Positions 1-14,500 of a DNA stretch of 64,000 nucleotides are shown piece after piece. Location: assembly GCA_014549065.1 (NCBI GenBank), contig JACDOX010000108.1, forward strand, positions 1,309,203-1,373,202, written 5' to 3'. Position 1 is the stretch's first letter. The number at the start of each line of letters is the position of its first letter. The notes below the pieces were generated by a model, which saw only the letters and a list, made by a program, of their open reading frames with translations, had not been told where the DNA came from and ran no database searches. Source of the DNA: Cardinalis cardinalis. Taxonomy: Eukaryota; Chordata; Aves; Passeriformes; Cardinalidae. The position numbers were made by a program, and so were the translations under genes.

Positions 1-11
1 GCGTTATTGCA

Positions 12-29
12 GGAGAGAGAGAGAGAGAG
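12..29. repeat. (GA)n microsatellite
   Basis: The run of GA dinucleotides after GCAG is read directly. It is a simple repeat with no further function visible. Confidence 0.85.
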
Positions 30-1347
30 ATGTTTTTTGAAACTGCAGTGTTTAATTCTCACATGCAGAAGTGCTCTAACCAGCTACAGCTGACCCAGAT
101 TCCATATACATCACTTTTGGACAGTGTTTTTTTAAACAAACACACACTCGGCTCAGCCGTTCAGCCCACCTATGATGTCACCGCGAGCACTCGGAGAGCA
201 GAAGAAACTCCTCCTTCGGATTTCCTATCCATACCCTCCAGAAAAGGAGGGGGTAGGGAGGCTGAGAAGTTAGGAACAAGGAAAGATTGTTTGCCAGTAG
301 AAGGGAGGTACCATATGGCAACGGACTGTGCAAGAGTTCAGCAGGCAATTACAAATCAAACATTTTTACTATGCTGCCTAAAGATGCCTTTCAAGTTATT
401 ACAGTACTGGGCTTCATTTAGAAGAAAGATTCTTTCAGGCTGATAAAACTCTATTTGTGTTGCTGGGAATAAAAGGGGCAGCCTGGCTGGATACAACAGG
501 AAAAATGAAGCATTTGTAGTCTAGAAGAATGTTCAACAGAATGTCGCATTCAATTCTTGACGTTCACTTAATAAGAAACAGTTCCAGTTGTTAAAGGCAT
601 GAATTCTCCAATACATGTGGAAAACGTTAAAACTCTGTGTGTGATGGTTTTGGGTAGGTATCAGAATATTTGATAACATCTGACTGGTGTTAGAAGTAGC
701 AAAAGCCACAGAGATTATGCTNTACAAGAAGTACAGGATCTGGGATTGGTCCTGTCCATGCTCAGCCAGCACGTGAGTGCATTCAATTTACTGCCATTGA
801 TCTTTCTGGTTTCTTCACAGTGGCAGTGCCAATTACAGTTGAAAGATAATNACCCCTTGTATGCTTTCAAAATTANTTTAGATTTCATAGAAATGCATTC
901 AATAGGTTTAGAGAAGTGCTCTTTACAGAAGACTTAGAAGGCTAAAAGAAAAGATCAGTACAAGTCATTCAGAGGTAATTCTACAAATACAGTGGTTTAT
1001 AAAATCCTGCATAATAGTGCAGGTGCCTGTTACAGGGAATTTCCTTAAATATANTTAATAAGTATGATTTACTTCCTTCTGTGGAAGATGGAGTGAGTTT
1101 GGGACTTTTAAGGCTTGTTAGGACATGGGTTAGTAAATTCAGATTCAGGACAGCTTATGCACTTTAGGTAGCATAGCAATTAAATGCCACTACCTGATGT
1201 TTCTGATTATCCTTTCTGTTTTTTAGCAAACTGTTTCTAGGAGAACAGAAAATTGAGAGATTTAGTAGTATATCAGGTCATGTATAATACCTTTTTATTC
1301 ACTTTTTTATGTGTCACCTTTCAACCACAAGTATTTTAATTTGTTTC

Positions 1348-1388
1348 TGTGTGTGCGCACACACGTGTGTGTGTGTGAGTGTGTGTTG
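1348..1388. repeat. (GT)n/(GC) alternating purine-pyrimidine tract
   Basis: A GT-rich tract is interrupted by GTGCGCACACAC, so it reads as alternating purine-pyrimidine on both strands with a central palindrome. Such sequence can adopt left-handed DNA in vitro. Here it is most simply a microsatellite. Confidence 0.8.
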
Positions 1389-2400
1389 GTTTTGGAGGGG
1401 TGCCCAGAGTTTCCCAGCTCACATTTGAGGACTGTACTGGTTAGGTGCTATACAAACACAACTGCTGTTCTTGTGAGGTTGTATTAATAGTCTTCCACCT
1501 GTAAAGCCAAAGTCCTTGTTATGATTTTGGTTGTACAAGGCTGAGAGGTGAAGTAAAATATAGTTTAAAAATTTCCCTGTTACTGAAACAAGTTTCTTAA
1601 ATAATATTATTTAAGTTTGTATAATTTTTTNAATTGATGTGTCTGTGACAGATGCAAGGGATGCAGGCCAATTCCTTTGAACAGCAGAGTTGGTCAGGNT
1701 ATGCTTCACTTAGTTGAGACAAACAGGTGAAGTTCAAGAAATGGAATTGTGGTTGGAAATAAAATAAACATTTTATCTACAGCATTAGTGGNTAAGGAGG
1801 AGGATTTTCCTCTCTACATGATGAGTGGGTTGAAGGAGCAGTGCAGGGAAAGAAGGCAGGCAGGGAATATGAAGTGACTTATCTAGCAGGCTGTTGGCTC
1901 TTTGGAGTTGTGATTATTACAAACTGCAGGATTCATTCATTTCAGTCTACTTGCCCATTTTCTCTAAGTTAATCTTTCCCATGTTGCTGAGCTTGAGTTT
2001 TTATTCAGCTTGAAGTGTTATGGGTATAATTTATCCTTCTATTGTTTTTTAATTGCTGCTTTGGAGGAATGAAGTAGTAGACTTCCTAAACAATTAATTT
2101 TGATGGTGTATTTTAGTATTGTGTGTTTAGTGTGCTTCATATTTGTCAAGAGAGTAGTAAATTGGTGCTGTGGAGAAGATGAGGTTTATGAGTAGCTGTG
2201 CGTGTCCTTGTAATTACTTTTAGATTTCCAAAATTATTTTTCAGGTAAATCCAAACTCCAATTCTGAGACAATGCTTTTGTCAACCTGCTTTAATGTTAG
2301 TGCAAGCAAAGATTCTTCATGATATTCTTTTTGACAGGTTTTTTTCTTGCTCAGTGAAAGACATTAAACAAAGAAACTTCTCATTCTAATCTTATTTCAG

Positions 2401-2538
2401 GTATTTATCTGTCAGACTTGACATATATTGACTCTGCCTACCCCTCAACAGCAAGCATTCTGGAAAGTGAGCAAAGAACAAATTTAATGAACAACATTCT
2501 TCGAATTATCTCAGATTTGCAGCAGTCATGTGAATATG
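2401..2538 (+). CDS. RALGPS2: RALGPS2 coding exon: end of RasGEF domain
   Basis: The acceptor is TTATTTCAG and the donor is ATG|GTAAGC. The exon enters with two bases completing a glycine codon and reads IYLSDLTYIDSAYPSTASIL through SDLQQSCEY, the C-terminal helices of the Cdc25 homology domain. It ends after the first base of an Asp codon. Confidence 0.96.
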
Positions 2539-5500
2539 GTAAGCTAGTGTGTAAATACCACAGTGTTAAAGAGAAGAACTTAAAAAGCTTTAATTTTTGT
2601 CTGCTGTGATTCAGTTTAAGTAAGGCTGGACCCCTGTGAATGCCATTAACACCCTCCCTCATCCTCTCAGCCCAAAAGTCTGGGTTTATTCTAGTATTGT
2701 TGATTAAGTCAATCACCCATCAGGGTGAGGAGACAGAATAAAATTGCCTTTCTCTTACATTGAGCAAACTGCAGTTTATATTTTCTGATGATAAATGTGT
2801 AGTAGTACATCATACTCAAGAGTAGTTTTACTGGTATTGATAAGCTTCTATCCCTGTGTTCATAATTTTATGACTCATTCCTAAAAATAGGATTTCTTTT
2901 AGAATAGTACTTTTACTGGAGATAATAAAATACATTCAGCTTGTCTTTTGGACGTTTATAGTTCTGTCCATAGATCAGATAATGTATTTATTTCTTCAAA
3001 GGTGGTTTCCCTCACAGTCCNCTTCCCATTCTAGTAAAGTCCTAATGCTGTGTTTGTGATGGTGGAATGTGACTTAGCNCAGGATTGTGGCTTCCCTGAA
3101 AGCTCCATGAGAAGAGAATGTGTGCTGTGAAGGAGTCCTCAGACTNCATGTTCCAGTTCTGGGCCTTTGGTTTGGCCAAGGGTGTTGTTTTACTTTTCCC
3201 TTATGTGTGCTCTGATGAGCAGCTCTGGGGTTTGTGTGTGTGGAGAGTATCAGCTCAATGCGTGAGAATTGTTATGAAGTTCTAAAATTTCAGTATCATT
3301 AGGGCCTGTAGTTTGTACCTCTATCTCGTATAAAAAGGCAAGAGATCTGAATCTGTTCAAATATTTTCTGGAAAAAAAACTTTGCTTACCAGTGAGTGGC
3401 ACAGTGTCAATGAATGCTGTCTGTTTTCCAGATATTCCTATGTTGCCTCATGTCCAAAAATACCTAAACTCAGTTCAGTACATAGAAGAACTACAAAAGT
3501 TTGTAGAAGATGACAANTACAAGTAAGTACAAAATGCTATTAACTGACCATAACTTATTACAAAATTACTTCTNTAACTCAAAGCCTGTCACTTGTGAGA
3601 CTGCACTTGCATTGGGGAATTGTATTATATTGTGTGAGTGTCCCTGCCCATGGCAGGGGGTTGGAACTAGGTGGGATTTAGGGTTCCTTCAGACCCACAC
3701 CATTCTGTGATTCTGTGATGGTGCACCTCACACAGAGCAGCTGTGAGCAGCTGTGGTTCCAGCAGGATGTTGTGCTNGAGGCACTTTCCCACATGCTGAA
3801 TGGCAGATCTGCTCCCTTTTCTGTGCCAGACCTTGCTTCAGGTGGGTTTGGTCTGCTGAGAAAGACTTTCTACACATGGCTCACCTGTAACACTGTTCTG
3901 TCATTAAGAGGAATCCTGTGGTTGGAGATGGCTTAAGTCATTCTTTATCAGAGCAAAACCATCTGTGCATCCAGCCCCAGGTTTTTACTGAGGGTGACTC
4001 ACAGCTTTCACTTGCAGATAATACTTCATTTTATACTTTCCTCTTTGATTAGGTTATAAAGTGTGAGTAAACATAAGCACTTGGTTTTTGAGAGGCAAGT
4101 TCTCTGCCTGTTCCTCCCAGCCTCCCACCCAAGGTTTCCATGTCCTTAATTAAAAGATTATTACTGTAATAAGTGATTTGGCATCCAGCAAAACTGGGGG
4201 AGGGAAATCTCTGGCAAGAGACAGGAACTGAGGATAGGAAACACCCTGAGGCAAATCTGTTGCCTATGAAGGAGGGTTTTGTTCATTGGCTGATGTGCTC
4301 GAGGAGGTTCCCCACCCATTCCCATCCCGCCCGCCCGGGAAGTTTGTCACCTCAGAGGGCTTGAATTGGTTGCTTGTGCAGCTCCCTTGGAATGGCAGGA
4401 GGGGGATGCACACTTCAGGAGCAGCTGTGCTTTGCCATTTAATAGCCCTGACTTGGTTTTACTGAAAGGCAGCAAATGGGGACCCTTCAGTTTATGTCAG
4501 AGAACAGTTAACGAGGACTCAGACCCTTGGCTTCTCTTCTGAGCTTTGTAAGTTGTTCTCTGTGTGTCCCTGTGGAAACATCCAGCTTCACCTTTTTTCT
4601 GGGGTGTTCTACAGCCTGATTTGGGAAATGTCACTTGTCTATCACTGAGAGTAAAGCTCTGTGGTCAAACACTTGAAGGAAGGAAAAAAAATAGCTAACC
4701 CAAACCCAAGCTTCTTACCTGCAGTGTCTCCTTAGGACACTGTATTCATGAATTCCACTCTCCACCTTCCTTCACCTTCACTGGCTNGGACTCACTAACA
4801 GTGGGAATTTGATTGATGAAGGAGCTGCAGTCTCTTCATCCTGTACAATCCATGTTTTGGTAGCAGGGCAATGACTGGAGACAATGGCACATAAATCAGA
4901 AGCGTGGCTGCTGTTCACNATGTCTGGTTTTGCACTGATAGGTTTTGTACATCTCCAGACTAAATGTTTTTATGGTCAAATTCTTCTTTTTATTTGAAGA
5001 ATTGTTCTTACTTAAAGTGGCTCTTCTACTTTTCATCCCCTAAGGTGTCTATCAGCAAAAAGGTTGAAGTTAGAGAACAACAACTGTGACTTGAATACGT
5101 TTTTCTTCCTAAAAGATTGTATTTCAAAAAACTAAATTGTAAAATTGTAATGAATCATTGCTATACTGTCTGGAATGGGAGGGAGAGGAGCTGTCAAACT
5201 TTAAACTCTTTCTCCCCAAAATTAAATAGGTGTTTTTATTTTTATCAGTGTTAGTAGTTTCAAAGATTTTTGTTCTGCAAACTGTGGGGACAAGATACAC
5301 TTAATCTTCCTGGAGTTATTGGCCCCTATAGTCTGCCTTCTTTGTGGGCCTGCTGGAAATGGCATTAAAAAGTTACAGAAAAAGCTTGAATTATGGCTGA
5401 AATCAAGTTGATAATGTATTTTCCAAAACACAGAAGAGAATTTTGGCTTTTGGACCAGTAAAGACAAAAGGTTTGATGCTCGGCACACTAGTGCACTTCA

Positions 5501-8500
5501 TAAAAAAATTTAAAATATGAAGTGTGTTCCAAGAATAAATATTTTAGCCAAGGTGGGGGGAGAAGTTGTGTATTNTTTTCAGTTTTATTTTTCCAGGGTT
5601 TTAGCTGGAGTAGCAGTTTCATGTGTGTGCCAGCCATCCCAGGGCACTGAAGGTCCTGGTGGTCTGTGTGAACCAAAGCAATAGGCAGGAAAAATCAAGT
5701 TTGGAAATAGTGTGTGCTAAAGATAACTCTGCACTGTTTGTATTACCTTCACAGTATTCTTGCAATCACAGAATCAGGCAGTTTGCAATCATAAATTTTA
5801 AAAATTCTTCTTCATAAACTTACATTTTTATTTCCTGATAAAGTAATTTTTCATGTTTCTTTAATGCAGACTTTCATTAAAGATAGAACCAGGGACCAGC
5901 ACCCCCCACTCTGCTGCTTCCAGAGAAGATTTAGTAGGTAAATGCTTAAAATATGAGAAGACTTGAGGTTGTCATGTGCATTATTTTAGAATTGCAGACG
6001 TGGAAAATATTTGCCTGAGGCTATAAAGAAGTGTGAAGTTTAAACACTGCATGTTTGTAATAAAAAGTCTAAAGGTGATCTGTAAAGAAGGAATTGAGTC
6101 NTTTTTTTAGGTTCTTGTATGTATTGTGGCACTAAGTTGTTAATGTCATTTGGGGTGAAGAGCTATTAAATATTCATTCTTTGTTGTGTCTAGACAGAAG
6201 GGCCTTCATCTAAACTTTTCATGGCATAATATGCTTCCAAAAATGAACATTCTTCTTGATCAATGCCAAAAGTGGTTGAAGGCAGGAGTTTGAAAATGTA
6301 TAATCAGTGGGACATGCCCAGNGCTGGTATAGTAAATGCAGCCACCTTTAGGACTTGCAAAATACTTCCACTGGATGATCTGTTTGAACTAAGTGTGTTT
6401 GGTTTTAATNCTGTGCAAAACCCCTGAAGTGGAAGGGGTTTAATTATCAATAGATCAATGAGTTTTACTGAAGCTATCTCTTAGAAAGGGAGTTTAGGAA
6501 GTTTTGTGCAATTTTTCCATGATTTTCTGATAAGTGACCCTGANAGTAATTCTGAAATTACTTGGGAGTAAAGTCTTTTTTCTTTCCAGGCTCTGAAGTC
6601 GGAGCATCTCCACAAAGTGGAAGGAAAAATGTTGCAGCTGAAGGAGCCTTGCTACCACCAACACCCCCATCACCTCGGAACCTGATACCCCATGGACATA
6701 GGAAATGTCACAGTCTGGGATACAAGTCAGCATTTTGCTTAACCTAAAAATCTTGAGCTTTTTTTTTTTTTTTAAGTGATGTATCATCTTTCAATACAAA
6801 GGCTTTGCTTGTAAAAAACAGCAGGACTTGTACACAGTACGTCACTCACAGAGCAATTTGTGGCCAGGGAGCAAGCTCAGAACTATAATGCTGGTATCCC
6901 AACCAAANACAATTAATCAAAATAGGAAGGCTGAAGCTTTGATGATAAGACTAGTCAATGAGTTAACCAGAATGGCTCTTTTTGAATGACAAAACTACCA
7001 CTGTTTAGTAACTCAATGCCACTGTAATTATTTCAAATTCAAAACTATATCACTGCTTTATTGGTATTTTTACAGGGAGACCTCCTTTATGGACTTTCTT
7101 TGTACACTAACTCTGTTTAGTAATGGCTTCAGGCTTTTTCTATATAATTGTACTTCTAATGTTATCTTGATGATTATCATTTCCCTTGTCTTATCTTCAA
7201 AAGGCAAGATTGTATCTGCTCAATAATGAATAACTTCTATTATTTAAGTTTACCTTTAATGAGCTAGAATGCAACACTGCAGTTCACTTATNGAAGTGTT
7301 ACAGAAGACAAAAATATAGTGTTGGAGAAGACAAAAATACAGTGATGTAGAAAACAAAAATAGCATAAGATATTGAAAGTAATTGTTAATGTACTCCTGA
7401 GTTCCTCTTTGTTACACAAGTTTTATGCAGTTTTAAAACTGGAAATTCATACCAGTAATTTAGGTAAATTAATGTATCAATTTGTGTACAATTGCTTATG
7501 ACTTGGCCATGATTTAGTTTGGCTTTAGGAGCATGCTGCGCACAATCCTTCAGGATGTTAAAGCAACTCCTGGGAGGTCCCAAGGTGAGGTTGTAACGTT
7601 GTGTCCTCGTTGGTTTCTAGTTTCATCCACAAGATGAACACGGCGGAGTTCAAAAGCGCGACATTCCCCAACGCGGGACCGCGGCACCTGCTGGATGACA
7701 GCGTCATGGAGCCCCACGTCCCCTCCCGAGGGCAGGCTGAGAGCTCCACCCTGTCCAGTGGGATTTCAATAGGTGGGAGCTGCAAACACACCCAGACACT
7801 GCCTGGGCTTCTAATAAAGGTTTTAGCACAATTAGCTGGTGATTGAGCCTGTAGCAGTGCCGTTCCAAATTAATGCTCCTGTTGTCGAACAAATCTGAGA
7901 AATGTAGGGTAAGGAGGGTGACTTCATCTACACACCATGAACTGAGAAATTATGAAAAAGATTTTTGTTTTGGTTTTCTCTTGTTGTTTGAGGTCTTTTC
8001 ATTTTTTCTTTCTTTATCCCTGTTAGTGATAACAGCTTCTGATACTCCTCTTCCTCAATGGAGGTGAAAGAAAGTACAGCACATGGTTTTCTATTATCTT
8101 TTTCCCCCCTAAATCAGTTCAAGTTTTATAGTGGGATTTCCATTTAAAATGCCATATTGACTTGACAATGTAAATTGCTGACAGTTTTAAGAGTGTAATT
8201 TCTAAGTGCTTCTGACTTTGACAGAAGATAGAAATCTAACTTTCAAATACCTCAAAATGTCAGAATCTACTAAATTTTGATAAATTATTTATCTTCATAT
8301 ATTTAGGGTGGTTTTTTTTTGAGAAGTTCTGCCTTCTGGATTTCCTCTGTGAGAAGAGNTGCACTTTTTTCCTGTTGCACATAGATCTTTTAGGTGGAGG
8401 GAGGACAGGACACAAGTGCCTCTCAAATCCATCTATCTGCAGCCAGGGCTGACAAATGGAGCCTCTCACTGCAGTGCTTTTCTTCAGAATTATTTGTTTG

Positions 8501-11500
8501 ATAGAATTTCATGATGTTCAATTTTTATGCATTTATGATGATGAAAGATCCTTGTAGTGCTTCACTTTTCTTTGGATAACTGAATTTTAAAAGCAGTTTT
8601 GTTTTGTAGCCTTAGTGGGAGGAAACAAGGTCACAGATTGTCAGATGCTGCTGCTTTCAGGAGCTGTACATGTATTTTCTTGAGGAGGAGACCATATGGA
8701 ATTAGACCNAAGTAGCTGGTCTAAGTGAACCTGTTCACATCAGGCAGCTTCCACTATTTAATGTGCATTGCCTGTCTCTGTTCCCTGCAGGTTCTCTCCT
8801 GTGGCAAAGTTTTCCATTTCAGAGCCATCCATCAGGAATGGTGCTTCTCCTCAGCATTCAGACAGCTTCCATTCCCAGGGTTCGCATGGTGCAGGAGACC
8901 CAAACTTTTGTCACCATTGCTGAAATGTAGCATTGCCCTTTTCTCAGGGCAATGTTTTATGGATGTTTTCTATCTAAATACTTAAGAAAGTCTCTGCAGT
9001 CAATCCTTTTTCTCCTGAGTAAATTACAGCCNAGCAGGGAAGGTTTGCCAGAGCTGACAGGCAGTTTCTCATAAGGTACAATTGAGACCCAGTCACCATT
9101 TTTATATTTTGGAGAATATAGGGTTTTACCACTTTGTCTCCTCTCTGAATTTTTCAGTTCTGTTCTCTAGCTCAATCATGACCTGACAAGCTGGAACAAA
9201 ATTGCCACTTTAGAAGGCTTGTATAAATGACTTGTAAAACAGCAACCTTGGGCATTTTGTGCAAGATCAGCATTTGTTGTTAGAAATTCCCTTCTCCCAT
9301 TCTCTTTCACCTCCAGCCTCCCCAGACTCAGTTTTATCACAGTTTTGACCGTCCAGCAGTGGTGTTATTTTTGCTGCTTCTTGATGATGAAAATTTCAAT
9401 GACAGAAAAGTTTGGTAGAGGTGCTAGAAATATATNTGGAAGAAGGGGGTAGGTTCTGGAGGTTTGCAGTATCTATTACTGCAGAATTCTTGGAAATGTA
9501 AGTTGTCTGGCATTCTGTGCTGCTGTCTCAGCAGGATTTGAGGAAGTTGATTGAAGCTGCTGAGTTCCTCCATCATGTTTGAAGTAGTCTGTTTACTCAG
9601 GACTTGGAATTAGTACAGTCACTGCAGCAGAGAGGAGGTTTNTGATATTCTACAACACAGCTTCAAAAGACTGTCAGGAAAATGTCTCCTGAATGTGTGT
9701 ACTGAAAGGAGTGTTATTCCTCACCTTGCCCATAAATGTGGATTTAAACCTGTTGCTCTAGAAACAGGACTACCTTTTTTACATATAAGCCTATATGGGA
9801 CTTTACTTTTTGGGTAAATGATCCTTCTTCAAAACATGGACAGAGTTTCTGCTATGTCAGCACCTTGAATGTGCCTTTANAGACAACTGTAATGCTGCTT
9901 TAAATCACTCCTGTGTTTTGAGGGCTCAGAGGTGTTTAGACCTTTCCAGTCCTTTCATATTGAAGGATCTGGTAGGATCTGCCTCTGTTAAATATCAAAA
10001 CACCACCAGTGTAACAACACTGTCCACAGGAATCCATCAGCAAGTCTGTAACCTAAAGCACACACATTGAAGTGGTGATGGACATTTGGGTTATGCCCTG
10101 CTGGGAAAGGCTGACAGTCCACTCTGGGAATGGTGCAGAGCATGCCACAGTTCTCACACCCATGTCATTAACCTTTCACAGATGAAGANTATACTAACTG
10201 GGTGTTTTTTATTGCAATGAATGATTCCTAAAGCAGCAGCAGTGCAGAAAATGAGACAGGTACAGGTTTTGCTCAAACAGGCTGATCTNTGATGTGACAG
10301 CCATGGTCAGAGAACTTTATCAGATTATTTTCTTAATTTCAGCTATTGGAGGCTGAGTGTGCCTCAACATTGAACTCATTCTGAAAACAACTCAAAAATA
10401 TTAAAGATACAGCCTCTTTTATANTGATTTCTTGTGCTTGGTCAAAACNGTTCTTGTTCCTAGAGCTGTGGGAAGGTGTTCCATAGGTGATGGTCAGGTC
10501 TTATGCTGGAATCAGGGAGCTGTACCTCTGGTTCTGTTGCCATCCTCCTATATTATAAATAGGTGCTTGTTATCTGGACAGAAGATTTTAAAAAGTGAGA
10601 AATCTTTTTTCAGCAGTGCCAGGGCTATCCTCATAAGAAAGAAGAAACACTTGTCCAGTCCCATATACAGTGTTAGATGAGAAATGTTCTCTTGAATTCA
10701 GGAGTGTAACAAGAGAAAATAGTCTCTTTAAGTTTTAGGTATTTATAAGGTAGATGACTACATTTGAGCTGGTTACAGTTGGAGCTCTTCATAATCACTT
10801 AGAGAATTGAAATCCTCAAGGATATGATTCTCATCTCATTCTTAGGTGAGTGGCTAAAAAGAGGTTATATGGCTTGAGTCCTTAAGACCCCACTTTATTT
10901 CTGTTGATTGCAGACACATTTGAGAGACAGCACAAGCAAATGCAGACAGATGAATATTGCTGAAAATGTCTGTTTTGTGCAGACAGTCCAGAGTATGTGC
11001 TTTCAGTAAATTGGGACAGATGCTTTTACTTTGCAGTAAAGGAAGTTCATTGAGAACCCCCCTCACTGCTATCAGCCAGGCCTAAAGCTACAACGTGGTT
11101 TTGTTCTTGGAGGGCTGTGTTTGGATGAGGTCACTGTTTTGGTGAGGTCACTGTGTACACTCTGCCCTCCTGAGGTGTGAGCATTGCTCTTGGCTGGCTT
11201 CAAGGAACCACCTGCACACTTGTACCACCTGTTCTCATGCCTGTATTTGCCTCCTGTCACCTCCTCACCTAAAAGTAGGATAAATTAAGATGATTTTACT
11301 AGATCCTGGTTCCACTCAGAAATAGCATGAAACTTCCTTTAGTTCATAAGATATTTTTCTAAAGAATACATGGTTCTCTATTAATTCCCAATTTTCTTAC
11401 ACTTTTAAAGTATTTGTTGCTTAAGTGTGCTCTTAAGTATCTTTACAGGCATGTTCAGCTTGTTTAATGAATGTTCTCAAAAGCTTTGGATTTCTACCAT

Positions 11501-14500
11501 TTCTTTCCACCAATTTGTCTCTGCTGTGTTACTGAATTTCTTAAGCTGAGTTTGTTTACAATGGCACATTGTTCAGGTAATTCCTAAGCAGTAAAGGGAA
11601 TTGTGTAAAATAGGCCCCTCTTTTCATGCATTGCTTCTGTGTGGCTTTTCTCCTCTTAGAGCATCTAACCTAGAGGATGCAAAGTCATTTTACTAAGGAA
11701 GTTATTCTTTGAGAATGCTGTCTCATGTATACCACTTCAAAACAGAGTCAAGGTATGAACACAGGAACACTGCTGAAATTGAGATTGTAACTTGAGGTGT
11801 TTAAAAATTCAAAGGAAACAATAATGGGTTGTGTTTGTAGCAGTGTTGGATTAAAATTCTTTTTAAGCTTTTTTTCTTTTTCCACTTATTTTTCCTGATC
11901 TGCAATGATATGGATGAAAGCTCTAGAAAAACTAGAACTCTTGAACATTTGCCTTTGTGTGTTGCAATCACTGGAGAATAGCTTCAACCTTTGTTCTAAT
12001 GCAATTGGAGGAATTAATGCTGCAGAGTCAAAAAAAGGAATTCAAAATCAGTGTGAATTAATGTAAGAAAGTGCCTTAGTAAGAACAGTACATTTCCAAA
12101 CTAAACTGGATGAAATACATATGAGAAATCAGCTTTTTAATGAATTCCTCTATTAAGTCACCACCTCGAAGTTATTGAATTCTACAAGGGATTATATTTC
12201 TCTTCAAATAAATGAAGTATAGGTGTAGGTATACAGTGTATGCATTTACTTTCAGGGGTCTTGGCAGCCTGTAGAGCAGGGAAGACCTTTACACAGCCAG
12301 TGTTTGTTTGATTCTTTAACCTGTACTGTGCTGTTCAGGTGGGTAGGACTGAGTCATCAGATCAGATTTCAGGTAGGGTTTCAGGCAGAAGAAATATGTC
12401 AGGTTTATTTATATATTTTCTATATATGAGTTATATGGATGCCTCTTTATTGCCTTAAATGTGAATACCCAGTTTTGCTATTGTGAACTACTGCTTAACT
12501 GTATAATATTAGAGGTTAAAAATGTGCATGTATGTGCCTGGATTTGAGAGGGGAAGATACAGTCTAGCACACCAGTTCTTCCCCAAGGAGAACTTGATGC
12601 TTTNTTGGTACTGTTTGTTCCAAGGCTCACTCTGGATGTGTTTACATCAATGTAGTTATACAAACCCCCTCTTTCTGCCCCATCTTTATCCATTTGGTTA
12701 TTTGCTATTGCTGATTCTTCACAATGAAACTCAGTGGTGGTATTAAAAGTTTCTGTCAATTCTCTGGCATGATATTGCCAGAGTTCCTGCCATCTGTATT
12801 TGGTTAACTGGGGAGGCAGNGCTGAGCTGCTTAAACTGAACTTAAATAGTTAAATAGTCATGAACTGTGTATGAGGATTTGCAGTGTGGTTGTGAACTCA
12901 TCAAGCAGAGCAGAGCTTTCAGGGCCTGGAGTCCCTCTCTGTGGTGCTGTCTGGGCTGGACTCTGCTGCAGCCATGGGTGTTCAGGCCTCTTGACCAGTT
13001 CTGTGTGGTAGAATTTTTCCGTTTTCATGGTAGAATTTCGAGCTCGGCCAGGTCCGTCCCCAGCTCTGGAAACGTGGTGTAACCGGAGCCAGGAGAGTGT
13101 CGATGACAGATTTGGGAAGGGGAAAGAATTTTTAGTCTGAAGACTTTTTAAACTCTTTGGGGTTGGTTTGTTTATATTAACACCTGTTTAACTTTGGGGA
13201 CTAACTTCTGGATAAAGAAAGCCTGTGTTAAGTGTTCAATATCCCCAGACTTGGGGCAGCGAGTGGGTGCCGTGACCAGGGGAGTGGATATGGGATAGCA
13301 CAGGCATTCCCTATCCCATAACTGGGAACCTCATGCTGTTTGTGTGCCTGGAGCACAGACATCTCACAGACATCCATCTGCCTGTGCACATCTGCAGATG
13401 TGAGCAGAAATTTCACATCTGAACAGAACTGCAGTGCTGGGGNTCTGCAGACAATCCTGAGCCTTCTCAGATAATCACCAGCACAGTTAGCAAAAAAGCA
13501 ATCTTGCCAAATGCTGTTATTCCTAAGATAGGGAAAAAACCTTCATAAAGATTTTATTTTATTTCAATCCTCCATCAGAAGTTTATTAGCAATGAAGAAA
13601 ACTAGGAAGATACTGTTTTATGTTAAGTGATTTCTTACATAAAGCCAAAATTTGTTTAGAGCTTTAACTAACAGAAAGGGCTTATACTACCTAGGATTTG
13701 TTATTAAGTTTAACCTGAAGAACTTGCTTCAGGTTGTTGGAAAAACTCAAATATTGAGTACATACTTGAGAAGAATTTAAGAAGGTGATATATTTTTAGA
13801 GTAGTGAATGAATGAAATATTTCCAGTTGAGGTGACACTCAAATAGTGCACTTAATGTTTAAACAGAACTTGGCTAGACATCTAACTTTTATTAAGTTAA
13901 AACCAATCCTTTTTACTTCTGTTTTGTTTTGGAAGGAGGGATGTCAGGTATTTTGTTTTGCTTTTCAGGAAAGGTGTGTTTTTAGTATCAGAACTTGCAT
14001 CTTGCAAAGTATCTCCTAGAGGGTTTTAGAATCTAAAAAATCCTGTTGGAGATGTTTTTNTATGGATGTTAGAGGAATAGTCAAACACTAAAATTCAACC
14101 TTTTCCAGGTTTTTGTTACAATTTTTACAACCCCTGTAGGCATCANTGTCAATGTTAAATCAGTTGCTATGATGTTTTGTCCAGTTTTTTTTACAATTTG
14201 ATGTTCCTTTTAAGTGTAATTGGTAATTGCTGTATAGATTTAACTTTTTAAGTGAAACTTCTGGTTTGCAAAGCCCCCAAATTCCTGTAGGTCTTCTCAC
14301 TGTACTGATACTGTACCAAGGATTGTCACTTTGTGATAGGTGACATTTTAGCTCTTGATCTAGGTTGCTTTGCATTTTTAAAAAGCAACACTAGCTTTTA
14401 AATCTTTCTGTAATTAGCACAGCAGTTGAGTATAACTTTATTGGCAAAGCTGATACAATTGCCATCAAAATGTCATTTCAGGTAGAATTTTGATGTATCA

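Larger units (their letters stand above)
1..2400 (+). other. RALGPS2: RALGPS2 intron (3' part), upstream of first visible exon
   Basis: I see no coding exon here. The stretch begins with a GA microsatellite (12-29), carries a GT/GC alternating tract near 1348-1388, and ends in a clear acceptor (CTTATTTCAG at 2391-2400). The short open frames in it lack flanking splice signals and family resemblance. It is inferred to be intron because the first recognisable RALGPS2 exon starts at 2401 in the middle of a codon. Confidence 0.75.
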
